A stretch of 64,000 nt of DNA from Hermodice carunculata. Its lineage: Eukaryota > Annelida > Polychaeta > Eunicida > Amphinomidae. The notes below the pieces were generated by a model that was given only the letters and a program-made list of their open reading frames with translations, did no database searches and was not told where the DNA came from. How positions within the stretch are numbered: the first letter of the stretch is position 1; every line of letters begins with the position of its first letter. Shown one piece after another: positions 1 to 13,700 of the stretch. The translations under genes were made by a program, and so were the position numbers. Where the stretch lies: NCBI GenBank assembly GCA_964020975.1, contig OZ026615.1, positions 82,012,662-82,076,661 on the forward strand. Direction: 5' to 3'.

Positions 1-180
1 CCAAAAATGGGAAACGCACATGCATGTACCAACTGCACCAAATCCCCATTCCAAACACAATGGTTCAATGGAGGCCAGTATGTGTGAATGCCATAATCAA
101 CATGGTCCAGTTCAATGTATTTAACCCAGTACAAGTACTGTATTCGGATTTCTCCCTGATCGGGGACAGTACATGTGCAA
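1..180 (-). mobile_element. tRNA-derived SINE copy, truncated by window edge
   Basis: Bases 1-180 repeat, in the same order and orientation, the segments found at 63360-63500: the GGGAAACGCACAT motif, AAATCCCCATTC, ATGGTTCAATGGAGG, ATCAACATGGT and TTCGG...GGGGAC. The B-box end is cut off by the window start. Together with the copies at 1145 and 63300 it defines the family. Confidence 0.65.
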
Positions 181-584
181 AGCTACATGTGTCAACATGT
201 GTATACATGTGTTATAAGTGTGTATTTACAGGTTTTATATGTGAATGGAATGGGTTATTCAATGACATGAGCATAGTATTGGATCTATGTACAAGTAAAT
301 AAAGGCCAAGCATGGACTAATCCGATATTACACAAGCAGTCATATCTGAATAACCCATGGTTGCTCCTAAACCTTTCTTACTTATTCCACTTTGTTCACT
401 GGGGTATGGGGCTTACTCCACTGCTTCTATGAATGGATAAGTTAACTTCCCACAGGCAAACATAGACTAACACATATTCTACGTGTGTATACATATGCTA
501 AATGTGGTTATACATGCATAGAGGTGAAAAACATGCATGTTAAAAATTTGATCAGCTACATACTCTTGTAACAGCTTTTGGCAG

Positions 585-800
585 TGTGTGAACACTTTTG
601 GCAGTTTTGGGCAGCAATTGGTGGTGGACGGCAGTGATGGGTGGCGAGCCAGTGATGGGTGGCACTGCTCATCGCCACTCACTGCTAAGGCCTTTCTCTT
701 GCTCTGCAGACTTGGCAGTGGCTGGTGGCGAGGCCCGATATGCCACAGATTGCCACCAAATATCAGTGCCATCATCAAGGGAGCACCCAGCAATACACAT
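585..800. mobile_element. GGTGG-rich short element, copy 1
   Basis: A segment rich in GGTGG/CCACC repeats, from ACACTTTTGGCAG to AAGGGAGCACCC. It matches 1395-1650 in inverted orientation, including AAGGCCTTTCTC and the terminal GGGAGCACCC block. Its open frames on both strands result from base composition. It is probably a non-autonomous DNA element. Between it and the next SINE (about 800-1145) I see only AT-rich sequence. Confidence 0.55.
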
Positions 801-1106
801 TTGTTTTGTTTTGTATTATCTGAGAGTATTATTAAATGTAGCATAAAACAAGGTGATATCTTTCATCAAAGTTCAGCACATCAAGAAAACAGTGAAATCT
901 TATTTTCTGTACACTTCAATGACATTACAGCATGTATTGAATTTATTTGCAACAACGAGCGATTGTTTAATAGCCATACACACATCCTGTCCATGTTGTC
1001 CATTTCCTTTTTTTCTAAAGAGATGGTGAGGAATAAAATTTTGTCAAGACTTCATGTGTTCTTATTACAACAGAACAGAAATTTTGAATAAAACATAGTC
1101 ACATGA

Positions 1107-1135
1107 AGTACATGTACATGTACATGTACATGTAG
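1107..1135. repeat. ACATGT palindromic tract
   Basis: Four to five tandem units of ACATGT, a self-complementary hexamer. Shorter tracts recur at about 7610, 7690, 20363 and 59638. The tract abuts the 3' side of the SINE at 1145. Confidence 0.8.
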
Positions 1136-1144
1136 TATTGTATT

Positions 1145-1248
1145 GTTTCATGTTCGGAACGAGTGGGACTCGAACCTGCAACCTTTGGCACCAGTCGCCT
1201 AGCTGAAATGGGAAACGCACATACCCACTCGACCAAATCCCCATTCCT
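1145..1248 (-). mobile_element. tRNA-derived SINE head
   Basis: On the minus strand it reads like a class II tRNA with RNA polymerase III promoter boxes: an A box TGGTCGAGTGG and a B box GGTTCGAGTCC, with GGCGACTGGTGCC between. The spacing and several mismatches in the acceptor stem region speak against a working tRNA, and similar copies at 63300 and 63540 show that it is repetitive. About 100 bases are preserved. Confidence 0.75.
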
Positions 1249-1394
1249 GTTTGTTTTTTTAAGAGGTGGTGTTGAATAAAGTATTTTATCAACTTTCAAT
1301 GTGTTCTTATTACATGCTCTTTCAACTTTCATTATTATGATAACCTGTTATCTTAGATATCATACTGACTTGCTCTATTATGTATTTCGAATAA

Positions 1395-1650
1395 GAAGTA
1401 ATACTGGATGCTCCCTTAATGGTAACACTGATGTTTGGTGGTGATTGGTGGCAGTTGGTGGTGATGTACAGCATACTGGGCCTCGTAGACAGCTGCCACC
1501 AAACCTGGACAGAAAGAAAAAGGCCTTGCCTGTGATGGGTGGTGAGTGGTGGTAGTGCTGCGAATCTAGACTCATTGCTGCCCCCCATTTCCATCCATTG
1601 CCAATCGCTGCCCGAAACCACCAAGAATGTCCATACCCCACTGACAGCTG
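1395..1650. mobile_element. GGTGG-rich short element, copy 2 (inverted)
   Basis: An inverted copy of the element at 585-800, starting with GGATGCTCCCTTAATGG (complement of the other copy's end) and rich in GGTGG. The two copies, 0.6 kb apart, could fold into a long hairpin. From 1650 to 2416 I see only AT-rich intron with microsatellite-like TGTATA runs and one uncertain coding-like stretch near 1790-1890. Confidence 0.55.
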
Positions 1651-2416
1651 TTGCTATTGATATGTGTACATGTGTATAATTATACACGTGTAGGTTACAT
1701 GTATGTGTATATACATGTATGTGTGTATATACAGATAATTACAGGTTATGTATGTGTATATCATGAAAGGATCAACAGCAAGGCATTAGGCAAAGGCCAG
1801 TGCTTGCTGTCATGCTCACTGATCCACATTTATGCGTGCCTGGAACTTATCAAGGATCAAGTGGACAGAGTCAGGCTGTGGCCTTTTAAATGGCAGTTCA
1901 TGTAGATTGCGTCAAATGAACTACATTAGTAATTACTTTATTCACGTTGTACACCAGCGTCATTGCCTTTCAGACTATTCAAAATATTGGATGCAGACAG
2001 CTTTTTTTTGTCAGACAACCAGTTACACTTGGATAACGAACAGGTTTTTAACAAAATTTAACATGTCTGAAACAGTCACAAATGTCGTGTCTTCATAATT
2101 GGGTGAAACTCTTCCATGTTTCTTTTGATTTTTTTCCTTACATGGGTCTTTCTCTGATGACCTCATGTACAGAAATTTTAAAAGTTTCCTTACATAATGA
2201 GAAGCAGTCTACTTTGTACCAGGTTACAAGATGTTGTGAGGTATGAACCTCAGACAAGCAGTGTTATTACAGACCACTCGTGTTAATAGTATGCAATTGC
2301 CTGCTTTTTTAACTCTGAAATCCACAGATTAGTTTCTTAAGGGGCCAACATCTACCAGTATATATTTTTAAAACATTTGTATTTTTTCCAGTTGTATATG
2401 ACTGGAAGAGACGCAC

Positions 2417-2514
2417 CTGGACTCCTTTCCTTCTTCATATTCCCCATGTATGACCTGTGCCTGAAGGCCAGCAAGCTGCACTGCCATGGACTCCGAAACA
2501 GAATAATCATCCAA
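2417..2514 (-). CDS. FERM lobe F2 exon b
   Basis: A 98-base exon with LDDYSVSESMAVQLAGLQAQ, the F2 pattern (P-x-S/T-E-x-x-A-x-QLA-x-LQ-x-Q) shared with myosin MyTH4-FERM tails, then a charged end. The acceptor is CTCTCTTGTAG and the donor AG|GTGCGTC. It is the most downstream exon I can place; the rest of F2, lobe F3 and the stop must lie in the first 2.4 kb or beyond the window. Confidence 0.92.
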
Positions 2515-5500
2515 CTACAAGAGAGAAATACCCTTGACAATCCCAATGACTATTGCAGTGTAGCTATCTCCATCTTCAATGATTATTCCAACTCTAAAAG
2601 TGGTCTTTTAAGGGCATGTGCACTTTAAGACTCTCGTGTATAAATGTTTAACTTCTGCCTGTAGTTGCCATCTGATACCCTAATTTAGGCATATCAAATT
2701 TCAGGATCGCAATCGATGTAATTAAACTTAAATCAAAACTTGCATTAAATTTTAAAAAGCATTTTAAAATATAAAAATCAGTTTTAGTTTATAGTGCAAA
2801 ATAACAGAACAAATAATGCTTTCCAAAATCATATTTTAAATTTTTGAAAAAGGGCTTAGTTTTAATTTAATCGCAGCTTTAATTTTTTGAAAATTTAAAA
2901 ACTTTTAATCTAAATATCCTCTACATTTTAAACTAAAACCGCTACCTAAAATTTTAAAATACAGTTTTGCTGCGAGATGTGTACGTTTTCATTTTTAATC
3001 AGAAAATAATGTTTCCCGTTTTTGGTGTTTGTGTGTGTGTGTGTTTTTTTTAATGCAGAACAGATAAAATTAAGGTTTTTTAATTAAGCAATTAAAATTC
3101 AATTTCCTAACACTTACAGAGATTTCATTATTTTCAATTACTTAATACGGGAGTATACTTGCGGAAAATATATAGTTTACATGATCTAAAATAATAATAA
3201 TGGTGTACATAACATAAGGCCATGTTTGGAGCAAAGTTGTGTTTTCTGTGTAAAGTGTTGTAAAAGTGTGCCATGCAGATAGTCTTGCATTACAGGTCAA
3301 GTTACATGGATACACCAAGATTTTGATTTTTGAATGATGGTACATTGTCAACACAGGTACTCTTGCATATTAAGTTGTACTTCTGACATTTATATGGCAA
3401 CAGACAAAGAACCAGTTCATTAAGGGATGGTTCAACATTTTCATCATTTTTGAATTAGTACTTACAGTACGCAAGGGGGGAGGGGGTTAAATGGGTCTGT
3501 ACACTTTCACAGGATATGGAAAATGATGGTCAATTGTTGGCCTGTTTTGCGCAATTTTGCTATGATTTGGGGGGAAAATCATCATTTTTAAAGTACTAAT
3601 TTGGGGGGAGGCAGGGAGTCATGAAATTTAGTACCCTAAGTACTAATTCAAAAATGATGATAATGTTGAACCATCCCTAAATAAAACCACTTTTACAGCA
3701 CTTTTCACTGCCCTACTATTAACTGACACATGTATATCATGTACACCACGGACCCAACACATGCATGCAGCCACACACTGCCCTGCTAATAACTGACACA
3801 TGGATGTGTTCTGTAACCAAGGGTATGTAATGCAGTACACACTGTTCAACTAATTAACCATGCTGTGCACATATATACATCTCAGCTAAAGGTACATGTA
3901 CTGGGCCCAGAGCCCATTTAGCAGGGTAGTTCTTACCCTGATTTCAAATTACAAGTATTAGCTCCATGGGGTCTCATTGACCCAGACTTCAAACAAAGCT
4001 TATCCACTGTCCTTTATCAGTATTACATAATCATCGAGACAACACATGGCAACAGATAGGTGTCCCTAACCAAAAATTTGGGCAACTATTTAAAATTTTA
4101 AAGGACTAAATGTCATAACTATTTTCATTTTTATAATTAGCTGTATTAAATTGACATACTGATCATTAAAATTGGCCTCAGGAAAGTGGACTTCAGTTTA
4201 ACTTTTTTAGTGTGAAGTAATGGAAGGATGGGGGAGACAGGTGTTGTGATCATTAAAACATCACGTCAAAGTGAGAGTGGACCCAGTAACTGCCTGGTAG
4301 GCTTCAACCAATATAAAAGTTGTAGCAAGGAACAGAAAAAGGAAGGTCAAAAATCACTGCTCCTGAAAGGTACACTACATGAAGAACGGTACAAATCCCA
4401 GAATAATTAATGAGGTTTTAACCTCTGCCTGGGCAGATTCACACTGAGTCAACAAGTTCCCTAGGTGCTACTAGCTGGGACCCATGTCGATAAAGTTGTC
4501 AACATGAGGCATGTAACAGTGATAGGTTTACATCCAAGCAGGTTCGGGTGACTTGAGCCGAAAAAGGTTAGACCAAGCAAAGGGTTTAACTGCAGCAATC
4601 ACTGGAAGCAGATAAAGGCTTCACATTGTGTACACATGGACATGTAAAACTGTATTATACCTCCATGGTGCACATGAGAACATGTCAACCCTGTCTCCGT
4701 GTCTGCTTCCCCCTGATGCTAGTATGTGGCATATTTGAACACTTTGCAAATGCAGGCACATGGATAGCAAAATCAAAATCTGCAATACTTACCCGCACAA
4801 CATAATGGACAGCCTGTGCATACCGAAGATGGAACTCAATGGGGTCATATGGTATCTCCGAGATTGGCTGAAACACTCGTTTGCAAAAGACAAACTTTCC
4901 ATAGGTTTGGGAGGGAGTCTTTGGGGAACCTCGACGAGGACTACCAGAGGTTGACTGGTTTCGCTGTTTTCTGAAAAAAAATAAAAACAAAAAGGACATT
5001 GCAAATTATTATCCATCAACTGTAACCTGAATTTCAACTTTTACAGAAAATCTGTTTTCGCAACCTTATGTGAAGCCCAAAACAAACAAACAAACAAACA
5101 AACAAACAAAAAAAAAAAAAAAACAGAATACATAAAAACAATAAAGAAAATATGGAGTGTTTACCAATCAAGTCAATTACCCAGAAATCTTTTACAATTA
5201 TATCCATTCTTATTTCCCACATCTCTCTACAATTTACTTCAGTGTCAAATTTGAGCCACAGCTATAGCAGTAATTTTCAGGAAACTGAATAACAGAAGCA
5301 ATCAGATGCATATTTGGACAACATATATCCAAGAACACAAAGCTTCCCCCCACCATTGGAAACAATGTTAAATGCAATGACTGATATAAGACCAGTGTGG
5401 GTATTTTCATCAAATGCTGTTTAATTTGTTTCAAATCCATCTGCAAGTTCTATTTATAACTGCACAGCTGACCATGTTTCAGGTCTTCATCAACTTCACC

Positions 5501-8500
5501 CCTCTAAATGTTCCTAGAAAGGCACGATAATTTGATCAGCAAACAGACAGTCTGTTGCCACATTTTGTTAAGCAACTACTAGAACAACAGAAGAATGACT
5601 CACTGTTCCCAGTCGGACATGACATCTGTCAGGTACTCCTGACTTTTGATGTGTCGATCTCGCTCCGGGGTGCTCTGAAATAACACTCAGATTGAAGCTT
5701 TCAATATTGTTAGTCAGAAAATAAGAATGAGGTTCTCTCAAATTGCAACCTGGGGTGTTTTTTTTTTCTTTTTTTTGGGGGGGAGGGGGGAGTGATAAAA
5801 GGTAGCGTCTTACAGAGGAACCTGCTCTAATGGGAACTGCCCTCAGACCCAATTTCAAAGCATTCACTCTTGTTCTCGGTTTAAAATGTTCACAGTACTG
5901 GTTGGAGTACAGGACATTCATGTTACCTGCAGTGCTGCTTGGGCCCATAACACTCAAAAAGAAGGTACTCATATATATGAGCAGATGAAATGTGTTACTC
6001 TTGCTAAATAAATAACCGCTTGGAAATAATTAACTGTTTTAAAAATCAGTCAATCTGTAAACACACATTGAGTTTCAGATAAGAAAGGATCATCATTGGT
6101 TTGGAATAACATGCTGTCCTGCTCTCTGTTAAGCAAAAGAGTGGTTAATAACATCCACGCAATTCTACAATCATAGTATATACCCTCCCACAGGTTCTAA
6201 ATGTATCTGATAAGGTTAAGTGGCCTTTGATGAACCTGGTGGATGTCAATTAACCACAACTGGCTTTGGCGGCAACCACAATGCCTGCCATGGGGAAATG
6301 ACTTTCACACCAACATTATTACAAGCCCAAGCGGATTGGGTCATGAGTAATTACTGAGTCTTGCTGGATATTATGTAAGGTACTTATTCCCATGCTTTTG
6401 GTTAACAGGGACAGGACCTCATGAAGTATTCTTTATTTCTACCAATGTTAAATGTACACATTTTAACACTCTTTGTGTATCCATCAATATGTCCATATCA
6501 TGGCAGATGTCTGTCAGTGTTGCCTGGTGACAGAGTTGAAGACTTTGGTTGGAAATAAATATGCATGTCCTGTATTGAGAACTGTCAGGATAATTCCCAG
6601 AATTCATAGTCCTGTCTGGCATGTCCCAGTGGGTCAGATAGTGGGATGAGTCTTAAATAGGATGACCACAGTATGACGGTACCATATGCATGTCCAACAT
6701 CTATCTATGAACCAAAAATGTATAAATCACATAGCCTTGTTGTAATCAATACAAACTTCACTGTCTACACTTGCTACTTGTAGGTTGAATCATTTCAGGT
6801 GGAAATATTAAGAGAGCTATTTCCGAACCACATAACCTGTCTCTACATTCAACCATCTTACACCACAATTTTGCATTGCATACTCATATTTTGTGATTGC
6901 AAAGTTTGATACCATATAGTATTGCGAATGAGAATATATACTTGAGTCCAACTTGACCCACATGAACCGATGCTGACAGCAGCTACCAGACACCACTGAA
7001 GTCCACCTTACATGGTCCTCCTCAGATCTGATGCAGAAAACTCCTGTCCATTTAGCACCAGTGAAGTACAGAGTACACACAGTGTCTAACATTGACAAAT
7101 ACACTGTCAGCTGCACACATTACTGACCCAATACACCTATATGCCCCCAAGAATGAGTTCTTTGTTATTAGATGCAGACCACCACCACTTGGCATGTACA
7201 TGTCTTGGTTATCTGTGGCCTTTTCATATATGTATCACAATCTGTCTGTCTATGATTCACCTAACCTCTGTCTCTATCAATATACATGGAGCTACCACCT
7301 GTCTGTATTTGTCATTCATGCATCAATTTCCACAGCTGCCTTCTGTCTCTACCCATAGCTACCATCTGGCTCTATCCATGTGTCACATCTCTCTAGCCAC
7401 AGCTACCATCTGTCTGTACATGTACCTACAGTTCATGTCTCTTCCACAGCTCACTTTCTCCACAGCTCACACCAATCTATCCCCAGCTCCTATCTCTACC
7501 CACAGCTTGCTTCATGATGCATGTCTTTATAGCTGACAGGAGGCGAGTTGTCAATCACAGTCCTGTCCTTTTCATGTCTTTAAATGTTATTTAATGAATA
7601 TAAAGCTGATACATGTACATAGCCTCCATAAGTCTAGAGGGTTAATTAAAATCAAAAATTCCTGCATGATACATATAAATCATACATGTACATGTACTTT
7701 GTTAATCTGCTACATGTACATGACTTTTGTGAATCTAGAGGGCTAATTAAGACCAACATATTCCTGTATGGTACACATCAATAATACATGTACTTTGACA
7801 GTAAATCTGCTGGCTAAGTCAGTTGACACAGTTAGTATAAAGCTCTAAATGTTAGCAAGCTGAAGACACAACCAAGCTGCGATACAAAGTGATTAGGCTG
7901 AACAAAATGGTTAAACAATATGTAACGAAAAGAAAGCGGGTAACCAATGAGTATGCTAGGTCAGAAAAATATTGTTTATTCAGTCTGAAAGTATTTACCT
8001 GCAAATTTCACTGGTAAGCCAAACAAGGTTTACAAATCTGCAAAAACAAAACTTAGCAATGTACAAAGTATACAAAACTGAGCAGTATACAAGGTAAAAA
8101 TACCATACAAACTGGAAGAGTTAATCAAAGTGTAAAAGTCTGTATATTGTAAACAGACAGTAAGTAATAATTGGCATGAAAAAAAATAAACTGAAATTGT
8201 AATTTTTGTGTGACACCTTATCACACAGTAATGCTTCTGATGTGCTTCCAACAAAGCTTAAAAAGTCAAACATTTAAAATGACCTTGTGCTTCGATGTGC
8301 TAGCAGGAAGAGGAAATTACATTCATAATGGTCAATGATACTTTGGTTTCAGTTGCTAGCACCATTCCAGTTTGTTCAGTATGGCTTCTGCCACCAGATG
8401 TCCCTTGATGCATGAGCAAGTATTAGTGCACACAACCTAACCAATGTAGGTCATTGTGCATGCATGGAATATTGTGTGTTGAAAGTCATCACCTCTTTTA

Positions 8501-10677
8501 TTGGCTTAAAACATTTCCACTGAAAATGCTTTCCCAATACCAGTCTACTCTGACACAGTGGTAAAATTATCAAAATACCAAAGATTGCCATAAAATCTGT
8601 CATACTTTCCCCTCCAAGATGCACAGTGCCCATCAACCTACTGGGTTATAAGCTAGGGACACCTTGTGCAGGGGGATGTTATTAAACAACGTGGAATGGT
8701 GCTATTATCATTAGTGCTACTGAAAAAGGTCCACTGAAGATACCCTAAAGGGAATCACCTCAGACCATGGGGGTCATGTTGTTACCAGTGTCTGCCTTGC
8801 TATTTGCCCAATAACTCACTAACACTTTGTTAGTATCAAAGATCAAAACTAATGAAAAATTACTTTTTGTGATACCAACTGAGACTTGAACTACTGGAAC
8901 TGACACGTAGAGACTATTATAAATGCCTTACAATTGTGTGCCTGTCCTTAGCTACATGTACCAGGCAACGCAAGGATGGCAGAAGATATGTGGACTTCCA
9001 ACTTCCAAGCCACAGTGGTCTGGGACAGCCGCCTGTGACAGCCACCTGTGACAGCCACAGCTTCAGCACCAAGGCAACAGCCTTGCAAATATATCAGAAA
9101 TGGGGCACTGTAAGATTGCACACAGAGCCAAACTTATCTAGCAAATTGGAAGCCTATATAGATGTTGCTTGTATCAGGAAGAGCTGGGACATCAGCAAGG
9201 ACAAATACCCTATATGTCTTAACAGGTATGGACATATACACAATAGGTCTTACAGGACATGAACATATACCCAATAGGTCTTACAGATATGGAAATATAC
9301 CCTATAGGTCTTATAGGTACAGGCATAAATATGGAAACAGGTATGGATATAAAGTGGTACCTGCTGTATGTGGCCACCCCTTCTGCAAAATACAGCAGGT
9401 GACCTGTCACCACAGGTAAATTTTACAAAGAAACTGACTCCTATGTCCAGACCTAGTGACCACAAAAAGCACCGTGGCTGCTCATTGCAGTGGCTGCATA
9501 CAGCAGGTACCACTGTATACCCTGAGTAGGTCCTACAAGTATGCACACATACCCTACAGGTCTTACACATATGAACATATATGCTATAGGTCATAAACAT
9601 ATGCACATATACGCTTTAGGTCTTACAGGCCTGAGCACATACCCAACTGGTCTTACAGGTAGGCAAGATCAGCACACTAAAAGGTTTCTGTAACATAAGA
9701 GCCTGACATGGCTTTTGGACAGCATTGGTCCTCCGACATTGAAGAATTGTGCTCTACAGGGCTTCCCCATGACCAGTCTCCTTGAGGCTTCTGCACACTG
9801 ATCCACAGGGCTTCAGCAAAACCAGTTACCCATATGGCCTGGCCAAGGCCAAAGACCCACTGAGATTCTGCAAAGCCATAACCCTATATGTACATTGTAT
9901 TTCAGCAATCCAAGTACTTTACAGGGCTTCTGCATAGCCAGTTCCCATAGGGCTTCTGGATAGCTATTATCCAATGTGTGCCTGCAATACCAGTATCCTG
10001 CTGGCTTCTGCATAGCTTCCCCATAGAGCTTATGGATAGCTATTATCCAATGTATGCCTGCAATACCAGTACCCTGCATAGCCAGTTCCCCATAGGGCTT
10101 CTGCATAGCTATTATCCAATGTGTGCCTGCAATACCAGTACCCTGCAGACTTCTGCATAGCTTCCCCATAGGGCTTATGAATAGCTATTATCCAATGTGT
10201 GCCTGCAATACCAGTACCCTGCAGGCTTCTGCATAGCTTCCCCATAGGGCTTATAGACAGCTATTATCCAATGTGTGCCTGCAATACCAGTACCCTACAG
10301 GCTTCTGTATAGCCAGTTCCCCATAGGGCTTCTGGATAGCTATTATCCAATGTGTGCCTGCAATACCAGTATCCTGCAGGGCTTGTGCAAGGTGAGTGCC
10401 CTCCTTGGCAAGTGAATTGCTGTGCTTGAGTACATGGAGCCCTATATTCATTTATATGTGTTATCCCAGAAGTACCACTGATTTCGAAGGTACAACATTG
10501 ACAGGAGCAAGGCAGCTAAAGTGTTTGATCCTGATATCCAAGGGTACATCAAGGCAGCATGTATACACTGACAAGGCCAAGACAGCTAAAATCTGTCTTC
10601 CTAATATTTATAACGTGTGTCAATTATTAAGGCACCAGGTACGACATCGACAGAATCAAGGCAGCTAGTCTCTGATC

Positions 10678-10733
<56 letters not shown>

Positions 10734-13700
10734 TCATCAAGGTAGCGAAAGTGTTTGATCCTGATTTCTATAGGGTACATCAAGGCAGCTGAGGTGTTTG
10801 ATCCTGACATCTATAGCATATCAAGGCAGATAGTCTTTGATCCTGATATCTACAGGGTACAACAAGGCAGCTAAAGTGTTAACATACTAAGGCATCTAGT
10901 CTTTGATCCTGATATCTATAGGGTACATCAAGGCAGCTAAAGTGTTAACATACTAAGGCATCTAGTCTTTGATCCTGATATCTATTGGGTACATCAAGGC
11001 AGCTAAAGTGTTTGATCCTGATATCTATAGCATATCAAGACAGCTAGTCTTTGATCCTGAGATCTATGGAGTACATCAAGGCAGCTAAAGTGTTTGATCC
11101 ACATATCTATAGCATACCTAAAGACAGCATTTACAACACTGACAGGACCAGGGCAGATACAGTGTTTGTGTTATTGGGTATGTTTGTGTTATTGGGTATG
11201 TCAAGGCAGCAGATCTCAAATGTTACGCTCTTTGGCTTCCAAAATTTCAAGTTCAGACTTTTACATGATGAAAGAACAATTGGACCATGTGTTACATACA
11301 GTTTGCCATGGGAAGGGCTTAACAGGGCCTGTTTAAGTAAATGGCTGAAGTTAGTTCTACTTTTATAATCAACCATGGACAAGGTAGCAGCCTCAGCCAA
11401 CTGCGGGTTTCTGCACAGAAAGAGACCACTTCATGCTGAACATGTTATAATAAGTATATGATCATGTAAAAATTATCATAATGTATGTATATATGACCTG
11501 ATGAAAATCTTTCGCGACAGGAATGTGCTCACAGTCTGGTATAACTGTGTTTAAATTTCAACCATATGACCAAGCAATGGATTTCTGTGATTCCTCAGCA
11601 ATGGAACTTGTTCCAAGTCTCCACCACCAATACATGTACTTGTCAAAAGTAGAGTACTGCAACCATATGACAGTGAGTAAAGGACACATACCAGTCATCA
11701 GCAAGAAAACCTTGCAACAAAGCAGTGGAATCGACCATAGTTAACAATGCTAAACAGACATATGCAAGTCCTGAGTTAAGGCTCCTGCACAAGTCCCCTG
11801 TATCAAGACTTGCATACAATATACGACAAGCAGGCATAAGACTAGAGACTTGCACAGGAGGTATCATGTACAACTGCCACAGATCAGGGGTCATAGACTT
11901 ATGCTCTGTGCTCAAGGTTAGCATACATGTACTGAGGAAACACTATTACCTCAAAGAGAGCCCATCCATAGAGACACTGCAATCCCACCTTGGCAGCCAC
12001 CTTCTCCAGTGCTTCATGTGCCGTCTCTGTGGCCCCCAGTCCCACAGCCTTGGTCTTCATGTCCAGGAAATGAATGCGGCACACCACTTGATGTAAGTTA
12101 TAAATTGCCTGGATGTCAAATTACACAATATTTTATAATCCTTGTTGTATTATATTAGCAGTATTCCCCGTACTGTCAAATAACATTAACTGTAGTTCAA
12201 CAGTTTCTCAACCTGAAAATACTTTTTGTTAAACACTGTGAAAATGCTGATAAAAGCCATTTTGAATAAAAAGGGCAATGAAACATATCACATGTTGCAC
12301 ATATTTTGAATAACAAAGACAATGAAATATACATGTTTGACCTTTTTGGAATAACAAAGACAATGAACTTTCAATATACATGTTCCACCTCTTTTGAATC
12401 ACAAAGACAATCAAATACATGTATATTACATGCTCCACCTGCACCTTAAACCTTTTTTCTCCTCTAAGTGGCCAAAAGTTGCTGGTGATCAGATGTCATC
12501 TGCTGAAATATTTGCTAAATTTTATAATAAATGCAAAAAGTGTTCACAGAACAGGTTAACCTTGGTTGCCCACAATATATGCTTCCTTAATTCATTCATA
12601 ATACTAAAGGTTTCTTAAGTTAAATTGACCTTGTGACCTTAAGTATTACGCCAAGATCATGCAATCCTGCCCAGTTGTTGGTGTAAGGCTCAAGCCTACT
12701 AAAGGTCAAACATGACAACACCAAAAGAACCTGACAGCTACCTTCTTATTCAATTCATAAGAAACCATGGGCCCTGGAACCACCATTGTGTCAACAGCTT
12801 TCCTGGGCACAGGCTGGGAGTTCAGTGCTTAGCTTGTGCCAAGGAAAACTGTTCCCTCCATCTTACTTCAGGGGATGGGGAACAGTTGAAAATTACATTA
12901 CATATATCAAGGAGGTTACACATGTAGTCTCCTTTTGCATATATGGAGTCCATCAAACCAGTTTTCACAGCAGCTACATTTAACTCTGCATTCAGTACAA
13001 ACCATTTGTATTCAAAAATAGGCCTTGATTTTGTTATTGCACTTGTCTATTTTAGGTCAAGTCATCAAAAGCACTTTATTTTGAAGACATACTGATGACA
13101 GGGTGTGCACACAGATGAAATCTATGAGCATCGGCAGACTGTAATTTCCCATGAATTTAAAAAATATTTTTCACTGCTTTCTGGGTCTAAAACCTTAACT
13201 ACTGTGAAAGTTCTTAACCCCTTACCCCACTGATCCCACTCTACTGCATAAAATCTACTGTGTGTAAACTTTTTTGTTATTTTTACCAGAAGCTATTAAC
13301 AATAAGTTGGGCATTTAATTATGATGTTTGTAGCAATGCCAGGGTAACACTGATAGATCGAACCACAGCAATTTTATCCAACATCAACACTTTTTAACAC
13401 CAGCCGTGGCCACCAACAAAGAGTGACTGTGAGCTACCATACCGACATGTACCTTCTTTGAGAATGACTTGCAGGTTAACTGACCTGTATTTCAGTGACC
13501 GAGGGTGGCATGCGTCGGCTTCTGGGTAGAGGTGTTTTCAGGTGCCTAAGACAGTACTCTGCATAGCTACTTATGCGACACTCCTTCTCCTCTAGCAACC
13601 TCTCCACATGAAACAGTAAGTACTGCAAGTGAAACCAGGTCACCATTCATTAGCTATTGATTGAAACGAAAGTGACCAAATCGACGTCTATGCTTCAATC

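Noticed and set aside
1145-1248. Functional tRNA gene (A and B boxes present)
   Set aside because: The stem pairing is imperfect and the same unit is repeated at the window's other end within SINE copies.
1790-1890. Coding-like minus-strand frame (LHELPFKRPQPDSVHLILDK) with donor CA|GTGAGC, at the place where the rest of FERM F2 is expected
   Set aside because: An in-frame stop lies just upstream and no AG acceptor separates it from the coding-like part.
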